Part shown: positions 31,901 to 44,300 of the stretch, in pieces | Numbering within the stretch: position 1 is the first letter of the stretch | How the letters are laid out: each line of letters opens with the position of its first letter | NCBI GenBank assembly: GCA_029465975.1 | Contig: CM055758.1 | Coordinates: forward strand, 5,005,887-5,069,886 | From: Dallia pectoralis | Taxonomy: Eukaryota > Chordata > Actinopteri > Esociformes > Umbridae | Length of the DNA: 64,000 bases | Reading direction: 5' to 3' | The notes under the pieces: model-generated | Told to the model about the DNA's origin: nothing | The model's input: the letters and a program-made list of their open reading frames with translations, nothing else | Databases searched by the model: none | Made by a program: the position numbers and the translations under genes

Positions 31901-34900
31901 CCGCCCGTTCACAGTCCTTTCTTACCCAGGAAGGTGAAGCGGGCGAAGAAGGAAGCCGAGCGGAAGTTGAGCAGCGGTAGCAGGAGGATGATGAGGTAGA
32001 AGGGGATGGTGTTGGTCTTGCTCCACCAGCGGTCAAACAGATCCGTGTCGGATGTGTCATTGCCGTTGTAGCTGCTGTTGCCATAGTAGTAGTCGCTGTA
32101 GTAACTGCTGTTGCCGTAGTAACTGCTGTTGCCGCCACTCAGCTGGTAGAGGGCACTGATGCCGCTGGCATTCCGCCCGTCGCCCCCCGTGTCGGGGAAA
32201 GGGCAGATAACTGTAGGATGGTACGGGGGTTCAGGAGAAGCACAGGAGTTAATCTGGGTGCCAATCTGTGGCAATTTGCATGTTATTGTGGAGTTAACGT
32301 TGATTTATCAACACAGGTTAAATTATGTAAAACTGTTAAGAAACAACCACTTGAGGGGGAGGTTGGACTGTGACACATGAAAAACACGCTCACCTCTGTT
32401 TGATCCATTGGTTCCAAAATCTGTGTCCGATATGCTGACATTGTAGGCATAGTCTGCAGAGGAAGACACGTTAACAGTCTGCAGAGGAAGACACGTTAAC
32501 AGTCTGCAGAGGAAGACACGTTAACAGTCTGCAGAGGAAGACACGTTAACAGTCTGCAGAAAAAGACACGTTATGAGTATGACTTACTGTGGATGAACTT
32601 TCCTGTGTTGAAGAGAAAGTTGGACATAAGAACCCAGTAGACCACCATGGCACCGATGAGTGACACCATGGAGAACAGAAGACTGGACCACTGGCCAAAA
32701 GTCCCGAAGTAATATTTACACACGTCAGGGAACTCCCAGTCAGACGTGTCGATGTACGCTTCAAAAAACAAGGCAGACCAGTGTCAAAGAATGTACAGTA
32801 CTGCGCAAAAAAACAACATGTTAAAGCCATTTATCTATTAAGTGAATAAACCCTGAAAATTAAAAAAAATATTACAATAAGTAGTCACAAAGAACATCTT
32901 GAATGTAATTGACATGTTGTAGGAATGGTATGGCTCAAAGAGATGGGAAGCAGCTAGGCAAGCTGAAGACAAACCAAAAAAGGGCAGCGTTAGTTTGCTT
33001 CCCTGAGGGACAGTAAGAGATCCAGTGAGATGATGGCCACGGCCCTGAATCATCTGACTATGAGAACCCGTACAAGAAATAGCCTTCTGAGTGATTGGTG
33101 AAACATGTAGTGTACCTTGGAGCAGAGCCTTGAACCGTATTAGATGGCTAGTGTGTGTGAATTACTAAATTCAAGTATAAATGTAAACACTAATCAACTT
33201 GGCCACCTGAGCCTCACTCTCTACATGTGTGTGAGCACTTGGGGACAGTCAATCCCCCCCAAAATACAGCCAAAGTCAACAGAAGGTTATTGGCAAACTC
33301 TGCGAAAGGCTGTGAAGAACACACCACATGACTGGCACACTGTAGCCTATCAAAGAAAGTTGTTTTATAATTCCCGCTGATTTTTGATTAGCAGAAAACG
33401 CTGAAGCTGACTAAATGCACAACCCTAGTGTTTCACATCCCTGGTTTAATGCAACAGAGGAATCAGATTCAGTTGAATGTGTAAGGTGGGCTTGTAAAAC
33501 AGCCAAGCACATTCCCCACGTGACCTGGAGTGAAGTTCCCGTTCGTGGTAACATTTGGTCACGTAATTAGGCGCAAACAGTTTCCAGGCCTGTGTGACAA
33601 TGGCTCATGCAAGCCACACAAGCTCAGACTGAAAAGTAGACAGTGAAATTTGTGTCCGGAAATAGAAACGTGGCCTTACGTATCGACTTGGGTGACTTGA
33701 GTACTCTGAGGCAGCAGTAGAGGGTCAGCAGTCCCATGAGGACCAGGATAGTGATGCCTAATGTGAATCCAGACTGCCAGGACAGAAGAAACCCAATAAC
33801 AGTCCACATGCGTCGGACACACACGAGAAAATGTTACAGCGGCTGCAGCGCAAAATGCTCCATTTGCCAATTTGCATTTGGGCCACTAATATAAACTGAA
33901 CAGTACGACGACTACACAGTTCACTTCCATGGACAAACGGTTCCCAGTTACCTGCTTTATGCCCCATGGTATACTGAGTATAGACGTGCCCATCATCGTG
34001 TTCCAGATGGCGAAACTGAAAGGACAAATTCCCCATGGTCATTTTGAGTCTAAGGACATGAAGAGCTACACAGTGCATGTAACCCTGTACACTTGAAGTG
34101 GCAGCGTCTTCATTGCACGGCCCGTGGGCCACAGGTGGTCCCTGGTGACATCCATGACGTGTCCACCAGTCCATTAGCTTGTCTCGTGGCTGCCGTCAAG
34201 CTGATATCTTATATCTTATCAAACGAAGTGGCCCCCGTTGAAAGCATTGGCAAAGACAAATTCTTTCCTCTCCAGCTATTGACACCGTACAACTTATCTG
34301 CAGCACATAATTCCACGACGACGGCCGGGCGCTTACATTGTGATGATGCTGGGGTTTTTGGATACTCCGTCCCCTCCGGTCACTTTGAAGGCTGTTCCCA
34401 ATGGACTGTACACGTAGATCTCCTCTGGACAGGGGATCACATGGTCTGGGGGGCTCTGATGGGGGGAGGAACGTGTTTCTGTGTTAGACCGGGGCCGTGT
34501 GTAAGACCGGGGCCATAACAAACAAAAAGTCTATGTAGCCTTTAATATTATATTTGAAAAATCTCACCCTCCCCAAATTAGCATTATCTCTGAACACCCA
34601 TGTATATTTGCCATTTTCTGTCGTATTACACACTATTCATGAACAGTTATTTCAGCACAAATCGTCTCTACATACATTTCCACAATTATATATTTTTATT
34701 TTCATTTTAATAAGTACTTTTGAGCCCCCAGGGCGGGGCTCTGAAACCATATGAATACTACAGATTTACTGCTTGTCTAAAAGTGGCCAAATGGAACATG
34801 ATAGCCTGAAGCTTATTGACACAGCCAAAGATTGAGACATAACAGACCCTTCATTGGCTGGAGAATTACATTATGGCGTACTTAAACCATTATATCACAG

Positions 34901-35011
34901 CCCGGAAAACCCAAAGGTTTTGTGAGTACCAGCTACAACTGTAGGTCTGAGGGCTGTCTCTTAAATCAAACTTCATACACAGTAATCATTAGGAATACCG
35001 TGAAATATCAA

Positions 35012-35049
<38 letters not shown>

Positions 35050-36306
35050 TACCAGCAGTCTGTCGGCCGAAGCACTAAGTCGACCATAGTAGTGAACTCT
35101 GCTGCTGAGGACAGCAGCCTCTGCAGTCACCCTCTCTGAAGCGGCATCCTCCACTATATTCCGAGGCTCCACGTGAAAAGGCCTGGAGATGACAGGGAAA
35201 ACACAAAGAGAGATTAATCTGAAATGTTACCGTAAATAATGATGATTTTCACTGGTCATAATTTTGCCATGCAGGTTGTCTTCACATTTTAGATTCCCAC
35301 AGCAAACGTAGTATGAATAGATGTGTGCTGCTAATTTGACCATGAGTCTCTATGGAAATAAATCTGTACTATACAGATTATAAACCTGAAAAATACAATT
35401 TAAGTAAAATCTTCCTATGGTCAATGCATAAATGAGAGTAAATACACAGGCACAAACCAAACAGTGCTGGTCCATTGTATTGATTGATTGTCAGTCACAG
35501 TGTATGAGAGCATCTGCTTGCTAACTCAAAAGGTAAAATGGAAAAAAAATTGGGAAAAATAGCGTACAATATGTACTTTTTCACCACACAAAACAAGTGA
35601 TTTTTCCAAAGCAGTAAAGCTTGACTGTTAATTTGCTCATAAAATACACAACAAACTCTGAACTCTCCAGTCCTACGTCCTGGTGAGGGTGCATGTTAGT
35701 GCTGTGGAGCAGGGAAACAAACAGTGACCCGGATAATTTCTAAGAAAACGTCTCTGTGTTTGAACATTGCACATTGTACTAAAAATAGGCCACCACTCCA
35801 TTTACCACCCAGTGAAACGGAACCTGGTATGTGTGATTCTTTATGGTGCCTGGGCATATATGCGGATGGAGGCGCGGAAAAGCAAGGCCGGTTCTTCCTA
35901 ATAAATCGAGCCAACTTGGTACATTGTTAGTATTTGTGAAATGCCAAAGTGGATTAATTCGCTGGGTGACTGGGTGGTGATATGGCCTGAAAAAAATATT
36001 TGGACAGAGTGAGAGCACAGTGGCAGTCACTTCAGGTCTAAATTATAATTACTTTTCCGAGGAAGTACAGTATGAGTGTAACACACACACACACGTCGTC
36101 CAAACTGCCCCATCTCTGACATTTCTTTAGCATGATTCCGACTCTGGTGTGTTATGAAACCAGATCAGCTTGATGCAGATTGGTTTGGCAATAAACTGCT
36201 GGGGATGGACAGGCTGAGGTGGACAGCAGACTCCCCGGTGGCCATAACCATACAGTTTATGGCATTATATAAACACCCATGGCACAGGGTCATGTGAAAG
36301 CCATTA

Positions 36307-36340
<34 letters not shown>

Positions 36341-36776
36341 GCAGGGTCAGAGGTCCCTTGAACGTACAAATTAAAGGTAAAAGTGGCTAATCAAAAGTGA
36401 CATTATCAAGACGCAGATGAAAAAGAATGTTTTAATAATACACCTGAAATAAGATCAAACTAAAAATATTTGTAGAAGTTTTTTTAAATCTCACTCAACC
36501 ATTACTTCTACAAAACAGTCAAACCGTACATGAATTGCAATAAGCCATACGCGAACGAACACAATCACTAGCAGACAACAAATTACTTGTTTTATAATGA
36601 ACCAAATCAATGTTAAAACAAGAGAAACCAACGCTGGTGTATTCCATTATACATTCCCAAAAGGAGACTGAAATCACCTACCTTCTAACCGCTCGGTCCA
36701 GTGAATCTGTCGACCCAGTGTGAGTGTAACTGCCTCTACGCACTGGGCTCAATAGAGGTTTACAGTCCTCCTCCAT
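28953..36776 (-). CDS. slc38a9: Sodium-coupled neutral amino acid transporter 9 (lysosomal arginine sensor), 14 coding exons, 583 aa
   Basis: Coding exons in transcript order: 36776-36682, 35182-35053, 34455-34337, 34015-33952, 33773-33680, 32758-32588, 32453-32394, 32210-31926, 31522-31415, 31164-31058, 30018-29905, 29801-29653, 29471-29382, 29118-28953; all phases join. SLC38A9 sits in the lysosomal membrane, senses lumenal arginine, exports essential amino acids and activates mTORC1 through Ragulator-Rag. The cytosolic N-terminus keeps the HYYGRL element (about residues 62-67) and APPDHVIP-like segment involved in Ragulator binding in the human protein. TM1 keeps GTSILSIPWG, and the later membrane segments keep the GFHLEFHWF and QLTGVLTLAFFIHNC blocks. 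The human protein is 561 aa; the extra length is mostly a Tyr/Ser/Asn-rich lumenal loop in exon 8 (about residues 245-300) with several Asn-Ser-Ser sites. The start is preceded by an acceptor (CACAG|GCAAC), consistent with a 5' untranslated exon. Confidence 0.96.
29565..29632. repeat. Tail-like fragment of a common fish retroelement
   Basis: A short segment of the form AGCACTATGTGACAACTGCT, then GATGTGAAAAGCCC and a TATAAAATAAAT-like end. Similar fragments occur at 37,137-37,205 and 45,745-45,815. Recognised as the kind of 3' tail shared by fish SINE/LINE elements; the exact family is uncertain. Confidence 0.5.
30844..31018. repeat. 24-bp minisatellite in slc38a9 intron, about 7-8 copies
   Basis: Units contain GACCCTAACCCGGTCCAACA with C/G variants. 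The array ends about 40 bp left of the exon at 31,058-31,164, i.e. just downstream of that exon's donor on the minus strand. Confidence 0.93.
32451..32575 (-). repeat. Five tandem 25-bp copies spanning the slc38a9 exon 7 acceptor
   Basis: Units start at 32,451, 32,476, 32,501, 32,526 and 32,551 on the plus strand. Read on the minus strand each unit ends TCTTCCTCTGCAG (TCTTTTTCTGCAG in the outermost), a good 3' splice site. The acceptor that keeps the protein frame is the one nearest the exon (first exon base 32,453); the other candidate first bases are 32,478, 32,503, 32,528 and 32,553. Confidence 0.95.
35013..35046. repeat. (GT)n / (CA)n tract directly after an slc38a9 donor
   Basis: On the minus strand the donor at 35,052 (GTACGTAC) is followed at once by about 17 CA units. 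A second (CA)n tract on the plus strand lies at 36,308-36,338 in the same intron. Confidence 0.93.
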
Positions 36777-37136
36777 GTTGCCTGTGGTTTCAAGTCAGTG
36801 TCTGACATTCACTACCTGAGTTGAGGAACACAAAGCATTTCCGTTCACCAACAGCGGAAAGACGATGAAAACTCAAAGCTTTTCTGATCGCCTGGGTTGG
36901 TTTCATTGGGAAAACACCACTCCCATCATGCATACTTCTGGACTCTGCTTTACTGATCTGCCTGCTTTTTACTGAATGACTCACGGGGTCAGAGGTTAAA
37001 ACTCAACTTCTGGAGAGCACAATCCAACAACAGCACATGGTGATCCTTTGTAAATGCTAGTGATAGTATGATTGATTGGCCAATCATTGATTACCTTGAT
37101 TGTTAGAAAAAAGTAGACAAAGCTTGATGATTACTT

Positions 37137-37205
37137 TTTGTGTGAAAGCACTTGGCAACAACTGCTGATGTAAAAACACTTTATGAAATAAGTGTGATTG
37201 ATTGA
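37137..37205. repeat. Tail-like fragment of a common fish retroelement
   Basis: Segment with AAGCACTTGGCAACAACTGC, TGATGTAAAAACACTTTATG and a GATTGATTGA end, similar to 29,565-29,632. It lies in the slc38a9 first intron. Confidence 0.5.
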
Positions 37206-39106
37206 ATATAATTTACATTGATTGTATAAAGAAAAAAGTGATGACAGTTAATCAAATTAGAAGAACGCGATACCAACTAAATCAAACAAGATATCTACAG
37301 TGTGATAAGCATTAACAGGGAAGTCTTTATAGAGCTGACAGAGGTAATACGTCTTACTGTAGTGGTTTTAAAAGACGTGATCTACAACATTTTCTCTTTT
37401 CGATAGGCTGTTTCATTGAGGTTGTTTTGTTGTTGCTATGGACGTTTTTTCCCTAGTTGTCTTCTAAAAAAAACAAGGGTATGCTCGCTCTACTGACCAG
37501 GACTTCCAAGTTCCAAAGGTAAATGTAATTGGTGAAGTTGCCCAACAGAACCTACCATCCTCTAAACCACACACTCTCTCTGCTTACAGGCACCTGGACC
37601 TGCATGGAGTTCTGGCCTAACTCCGCCCAACATGGCAACACGCAGTTGGAGATTCACAACAGTATCCCATTGGCCCACGTGATTACTCGTTTAAAGTGGA
37701 AACAATACTATGGCATTGTACAAAGCAGTTCAGTTACAGCAGAAAATAGAGAAATAACAGGGTCAAGTACATTGCAACAAATGTTATGTTAATATTTTGA
37801 GAAGTAATCGGAAGCATTATGTTTGACTGCAGTTTGACTTTGAATGTACTTGATTTTTAATAAAATTCATACACATATATATGCATACACATATTTATTA
37901 AGCAAACTTCCAATTATTACAATCAATGTAATTTTGAGAAACTTTACATTCGAATGCAACAAAAATAATGGCTATGGTCCCAAAATTACAGTCCCAAAAC
38001 ATGAAAACATAGGAAACCACTTTCCAAGGGGTCAGATTCAGAACAAATTCCTTGTATGTGTACACAGACTTGGCAAATAAACCTGATTCTGATATCCAAG
38101 GCTTCCATAACATGGAAGATAGTGATACATAATTCCACTGAAAGAATGCAGTTTTTATGTACCTGCTTAAAGAGTGGTCTAATACATATGCTATAGATTC
38201 CGTCTGTTTCAGCCAACCAAAAGCAAGAAGCATTATGTAGCCTTCCCTAAATAACACATGCTACTTCCAGGAAGAGTTCATTCACAGCTCTGTCTGTGAG
38301 ATGCACATACAAAAAGTATTGGCAGTCACACTTCCATTTAACATAAGGTAGGCAAAGTGTCATTGAATCACATGACAGAGCCATCTCATGTTGTCACAAA
38401 TGTCAGATGAAAAGATTACATTGTCCGATTCCGCACCATACAGGTAAATATAACCAGCTACCCATTCAACCTCACACGTTAAGAATACATAATATGACCT
38501 GGTGTCTTTATGATTACACAATTAAACATATATATGCGATGTAGGACAGCTACTACAAAAATGTAGCTACTCTCATGAATACAGACTAATTTACCAATAT
38601 GCATTCCTTGAAAAAGCAACATGTAAGTCTAAACGTAAGCAAATCACTCTCTGTCATTTAGACAACATTTGTTATTCAGACTTGCATTTTTATAATTTCT
38701 GCCAAAAGGCAGTGGGTCTTTAAGGTGGACAGGTAGCGTCTGTAGTTATATAGCGAACCCACTAGTGACAGATCAATTCCTGGCAAACATGCAATAATAA
38801 TAATAGGCAAATGTTGATTAACTATTGTACTGAACACAATTTAAATGAAATTAGACTACCACCAAGATACTGCAAAAGGTACAACTTGGTATGTTATAGA
38901 AAATACATACCGCACTGACCAGTTAACTAGCTCCGATATTATGACAAACTAATAACCTAGCTAGCTACAGTAGCTAAGTAACGGTAAACAACAGCAGTAG
39001 CTAGCCAGGCTGTGCTTAATCACAAAGCAGCTTTTAAAACAATACTTTCTCGAATAAACGGTCACACTGTCAGTTGAAACTGTTCCCCGTTAACACTTCT
39101 ACTCAC

Positions 39107-39300
39107 CACGGGAGGCTGCCCCTTGTCAAGACTGATCTTCCTGCCTAGACAGAGGCGATTGTGTGTTGAGAGCAGTAGAGAGTCGAGACCGGTTAGAAAA
39201 AGGAAACAACCAACCGGTGACCGGCACACGCGTAGTAGAAGCAATGGTTTGTGGGTAATGTAGTGCATAATTGTAGTCAGGGTACCACAAGCTCAACCAA
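39107..39300 (-). promoter_or_regulatory. slc38a9: Probable slc38a9 5' untranslated exon and promoter
   Basis: A strong donor on the minus strand (CCCGTG followed by GTGAGT) ends at 39,107 and would join the acceptor just before the slc38a9 start codon (first base 36,781). The exon body has no ATG after about 39,160. The transcription start is not visible but should lie around 39,150-39,350. Confidence 0.55.
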
Positions 39301-40059
39301 TACTGTCCGACACTATCGTGTTTACTACAGTCACAAGAAGTATAAGTTGGTACTGTAAAGTTGTATTTTCTTTTAAATGTGGGCACATAAATATCTGAGC
39401 GAAAAATAAATTATTTGAAACATAAACGCCAATAAAATAAACACAAAATATAATTAACTTATGTGGAAAGTCAGTACACCCTTACCTTAACCAACACATT
39501 AAAGGGCGAAAATTAAGAGTGCCCTTAAACAGGTGCAAGCTATTAACAAGCTATTGGAGATTATCCTTGGGAGGACAAGCCAGTCATATATATTAGAGAC
39601 AAGGTCTGGCTTCGTCCTAACCATAGTAACACGTCACGCCAAGAAAAAACGATCAAAGGCCCTCAGAAGAAACAGTCAGAGAGAGGTTACTAAAGCATTT
39701 TCAAGTAATTCTTCGTACATGATTGAATTGACCGACAGATAATTGAGAAAGCGGGAATGATAATTATATGGTTTGTTGTATTGACATTCTGCACATCGCA
39801 AAACGTTGCATCCTGTTGAATGCAACCCTAATGATTTCGGTTAAAAAAAACTCACATTCGCTTTGCATGCATGCCATTGTGTTAATTACAGAATCGTTGA
39901 AAATAACCTTTGAAATTGTTAAAATTCAGTTTTATTCTGTCTTTTCAATAACAAAAAACGAAACATGTTTAATGGAAAGCCAGCCAGTCGTTCATATAAA
40001 GTGTACCAATTAAACAAAAATATTTCAAATTCAGCCTTGTCTGAACCTTCGATAGGTCA

Positions 40060-40362
40060 ACAGGGTTCATTTTCTGTGAGCCAGCTCGTTCGGCTCAGCT
40101 CACCAAAAAAAGCCGGCTCTTGGCTCCCAAAGGGCAATTATATCATATGGGCTGAGCAGAAAGTCAGAACGAATGTTTGTGCGCTTGGGCATTTAGGCGT
40201 ATATTTGTATTTAATTGGTTCGTTCTTTTAATTAGTAAATTATTTTCACAAATATATGGAAATAAAAAATTATAATAGATCAGACTCTTCTGAAATGCGA
40301 GCCGGTTCCCATCGTTCACCTACAAGAGCCGGTTCATAGAGCCGTTCACCCATCACTTCACG
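40060..40362. mobile_element. hAT-like non-autonomous element upstream of ddx4
   Basis: The left part carries the GAGCCAGCTCGTTCGGCTC and AGCCGGCTCTTGGCTCCC motifs and the right part carries GAGCCGGTTCCC...AGAGCCGGTTCATAGAGCC, ending in CCATCACTTC. These GAGCCGG-type inverted ends resemble a family of short hAT-derived elements common in fish genomes. There is no transposase. Confidence 0.5.
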
Positions 40363-41332
40363 CTGCCTGCACCTTGCGCGCTCTCTCTTTTCGACGATCT
40401 GCTGCCCACCTTTCGCCACGTGGAAAACGAATTAGAAACTGGGTTAAGTGTTCCTCAATGTAGGTCTTTTCAATACTACTAATTTATCAGTTTATCTAAA
40501 TGCCTTGACATTTCTAGCGATTTAATGCAACAAAAAAGTACCTACATATGGTTGCATATTTAACCGTTTATGAGTTACAGACATTCGTACTTAGCTATAT
40601 TCTGCTGACATGCAGCTACACATTAGCTTTTTTGAGTACCTACGTTGTTAGCGATTTTAGTCGTTTAAAAGTTTAAATTATTTGTATAATACAATTTCAT
40701 GGTGGTATGTTTATGTTGTGGCTGATAAATTAACCACAGGTTAGTTTTTTTAAGGAAGATATGCACTGTAATTCCTCACTGTGGTGTGCGTTTCGTTAGC
40801 TTCTTTCCCAAAACTTTACTAGCTATTCGCGATGGTGTAATTGGTTCGTGGCGTGTTGGGGATTGGTCAGATATATGGTGAACAAACTGATTAACCTCGG
40901 TTTGGGAGATGTAGTTAGTTGAATTAGGAAATATAGGTAAACTTTAATTCTTACAGAACATTCTGTGTTTTGTTAAATCAAGATGCCGAATAATTATGTC
41001 GTTTAACTAGTACCTGTCTGTCATGAAAGTGGTATGTGGACATTTTATCACATTTTTTCTGGGGCAATAACGTTTTAATGAGACAAACAAAATAGTTGTC
41101 ATTAAAACTATTTGCAATATTAATTAGTTAATTGTGGTCCGTCTGCATAAGAGATTCAGTGATTGGCTACTTTTATTATGGAGATTAATGTTTTCTCACA
41201 GCTTTGAATGGGTCCATATTTGTTAGTGGTGGCTTGTGAACATAAAAAGCATTATATTCTGAATATGTGGGCGATTTTATTTATGATCTATTTTTGGCTT
41301 TTTTTAGATCACCAACCAATAAATAGATCACT
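40363..41332 (+). promoter_or_regulatory. ddx4: Probable ddx4 promoter, 5' untranslated exon and first intron
   Basis: The start-codon exon begins at an acceptor (CTTTTTTTAG, first exon base about 41,308), so a non-coding first exon must lie upstream. The CG-containing stretch at about 40,365-40,440, beginning directly after the hAT-like element, is the best candidate. No TATA box could be assigned with confidence. Confidence 0.4.
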
Positions 41333-44300
41333 ATGGACGACTGGGATGAGGTAAAGTACTCAAGTTTCGAGTCTTAGGAATTAATGTCATGGATGGTTGA
41401 GTCACTCTGAGCTCTTTCACAGCAGTTGTTTGCATTAAGCACTAGCCGATTGATCATCTAACTAGGAAAATACTGTAACAGAAATATTCTTACTGGTGTC
41501 TTAAGACTGGTACAAACAGCTAACCTGTACAGTATATTGTGAAGGAGATTATAGTGTGTGAGGTAGTATTTTGAACCATATTACAGTTTTGAACAAAATG
41601 AATGTCAGTCAATATGTATCTCTGAACAATATCATTACGTTTTGGAACTTAAACATTGTCTCTGCAGTACATTTTTTGTCTTTAATGTTTTTATGTGTTT
41701 ATTAACCAAACTTGTAGATGCTGGTGTGAGATTGTTAGTTTCTTTATCACGGTGTGTGCGTAAATCTTTATTTCTATTTTTGCAGGATACCACTACTACC
41801 TCAAGTACTGGTAGGTTAATGTAACTGTTGTGATTTGACAAATGTCTTTTGATACTTGTTTTGTCTTTAGTAACTTCCTGCCGCTTGCAACGGGTTTCTT
41901 CATAGGTGTTGGGAAAATGTAACAGTTACTGGCAGGTCTTGCTAAAACTTTCATATTATGTAAATTCGTAACCAAATGTTAACTCATCATGCTGTCATGT
42001 GGCCGAAGCATAAATTTAAACTAGTGCCTCAGACCCAAAAAGTACTGTACATCGTGCTGCAGAACTAGACAACATGTTTGATCGTTTGCTAAGCTGCCCA
42101 GTCTACTGTCTCTTATAATGGCATTCATTAAAGGTTATACTGCTTTGCCACTCAACCAGCGAAAAGCAACCATAACGCTTTGAAGATAGGTGATTTATTC
42201 TGGAAATCTGACGATGGCGTTTTCTGCAGTAAAATAATTTGAGGGGTTTACGTTAAGTTGGCTTGTGAGACAGTGGTGGACAGTGTTAGTCATGGGCTGC
42301 GGAATAGTGGGATGGTTCTTTATGTGTATTGTAAAATACAACCGTTAATTAGTCTTCTTTCCAGCTCAAGGTAGCTCGTGGAACACTGGGAAGGGGGGCT
42401 TTGGCGGTGACCATTCCAGCAGAGGCAAGTTTCTGTTTTCTTCACCTTCGGTTATTAGGGCAAATCGGCCCCGTTAATCATGTGGTAGGGCTGTGCAATG
42501 CCTGTCCTGGATGTGTCCACGGTCTATATACGTTTTTGTTTCAACGGAGAGAAGTCCGGTTGTACTTATTCATACGTAGAGGGCTTAGAATTGGTGTGAG
42601 GTACAAGAGATTCTCTTCAAGTGAACTTGGGCAAATATTCAGTGTGTTAATTTTTTGCAATAATTACTGTGGCATTTCAGTGTATTCATTTTACTTGCCT
42701 ATTGAATCTAGAAATGTGTTTGTGCCCCAAATCCTGACTAGCACATCTGATTGTGTACTGTTTTGTGTCCAGGAACAGATGAGAACGGGAATGAAGGTAA
42801 GTGACTCGCTAAATAAAAACCCTCTGATACTTGCAGGTGGTTCAATCTTATCACATTGCTTAGGATACTTACGGATGTCTTATGTTGATGGCACTCAAAA
42901 CACAATGGCAGCATTGTGTAAGACATTGAATGAATATCAGCAGTTGGAAGGTTTTATTTTTTTGTGTGTTTACATTAAAGCGTTCTGCGTTAACACACTC
43001 CCACCGATGTTACATTTGTGTTCAGATAAAGGAAGTTCCTGGAACAGTGCTGAAAGTGGTTTCAGAGGAAGGGGAAGAGGCAGAGGTGAGGCTTTTCTTA
43101 ACTAAAGTACTTCTGGATGTCACTTCCTGAAACTCAACCCTGGTTATGTTTTCTCCTCCTGCGACAAATGCAATTCCATTGCTCTTCCAATAGGGGGCGG
43201 AAGAGGATCAGCTGGAAGAGGCTTCCGAAATGGTGAGTAACCGCCTCTATGTTCATTTGTTTTAACTGATGAGCCAATATTGTTTACAGACTTGTGATCT
43301 GAACCTTGTTTTGAATAATGAGGTATGCTTTTTTTTACAGGGGGAGGTAGAGATGAGGGTGGCGCTGATGATAATGAGGATGGTAGGTAGTTTGTATGAG
43401 CTTTACTTGCAAGAAAGACATTTTATGTAGTCATTAAAATTAAGTGTCTTTAGCCATTTTATTTTCCCCCCTAGTATTAACATCTGACTACAAACTTCCC
43501 TGCTAAATTTGAATGTGTGCATGCTGTATTGTGGCACGTTTACTCAAGTTCTACATCCTGTCAGGGTTTGTCGGGGGTACGGGCGGCCGAGGAGCCAGGG
43601 GAGGCTTCCGATCAGGTAAATCTGCACTCGAAGGCTCACTCTCGACATAAATCCGCTGTCATTTGAAATATCACCGCTGTCGTATGAGAACAAAAGTGGT
43701 TTATGTGGAACTAAATGGTTAACCTCAGGTTTTCACCATGGATCACAGTCTCTGAGAGGATGTCCAATTATGTTTGGTTTCAGGTGGCGGCGGTGGTGGT
43801 AGTGGAAGAGAAGGATTTGGCGGAGGTGGTAATTTGTCCTCTGTGTGTGTGTGTGTTTAAGTTAAAGCTGTCAAAGCAAGCCTTATGGTAAAACCTATGT
43901 CTTATTGTCCCAGGTTATCGTGGAAAAGATGAGGAGGTATTCTCAAAAGGTACCCCCTTTTTCCTACTCATTACATTAGTTTGAGAGCATTGTACGCTTT
44001 CGCAGTTCAGTAATTGATCTTTCCAGTTTCAGATCCAAACATGGGTGGCGAGGCTGACGGTGAAAATGCAGGTTTGTTTGTTTTGCTAAATTCAAATTTC
44101 AAAGGACACAATCCGATCATCCAATTTGTTTTTCTTTTCGATACATTTCCTGATGTAGCAGTAAGTTGTTTCCAGAATGCATGTGGCACCTGCTGTGCAC
44201 TTTGAAATTATTTTTACGGGACGTGCGACCGAATAAAACACTTGACTCAATGTGACGACTACACTTCCCAGGTCCAAAAGTGACCTACGTTCCACCAGCC

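Noticed and set aside
32211..32268. Longer slc38a9 exon 8 starting further upstream (first base about 32,268)
   Set aside because: The acceptor at 32,211-32,212 joins exon 7 in phase and gives the conserved Val-Ile-Cys-Pro sequence; the longer form breaks the frame.
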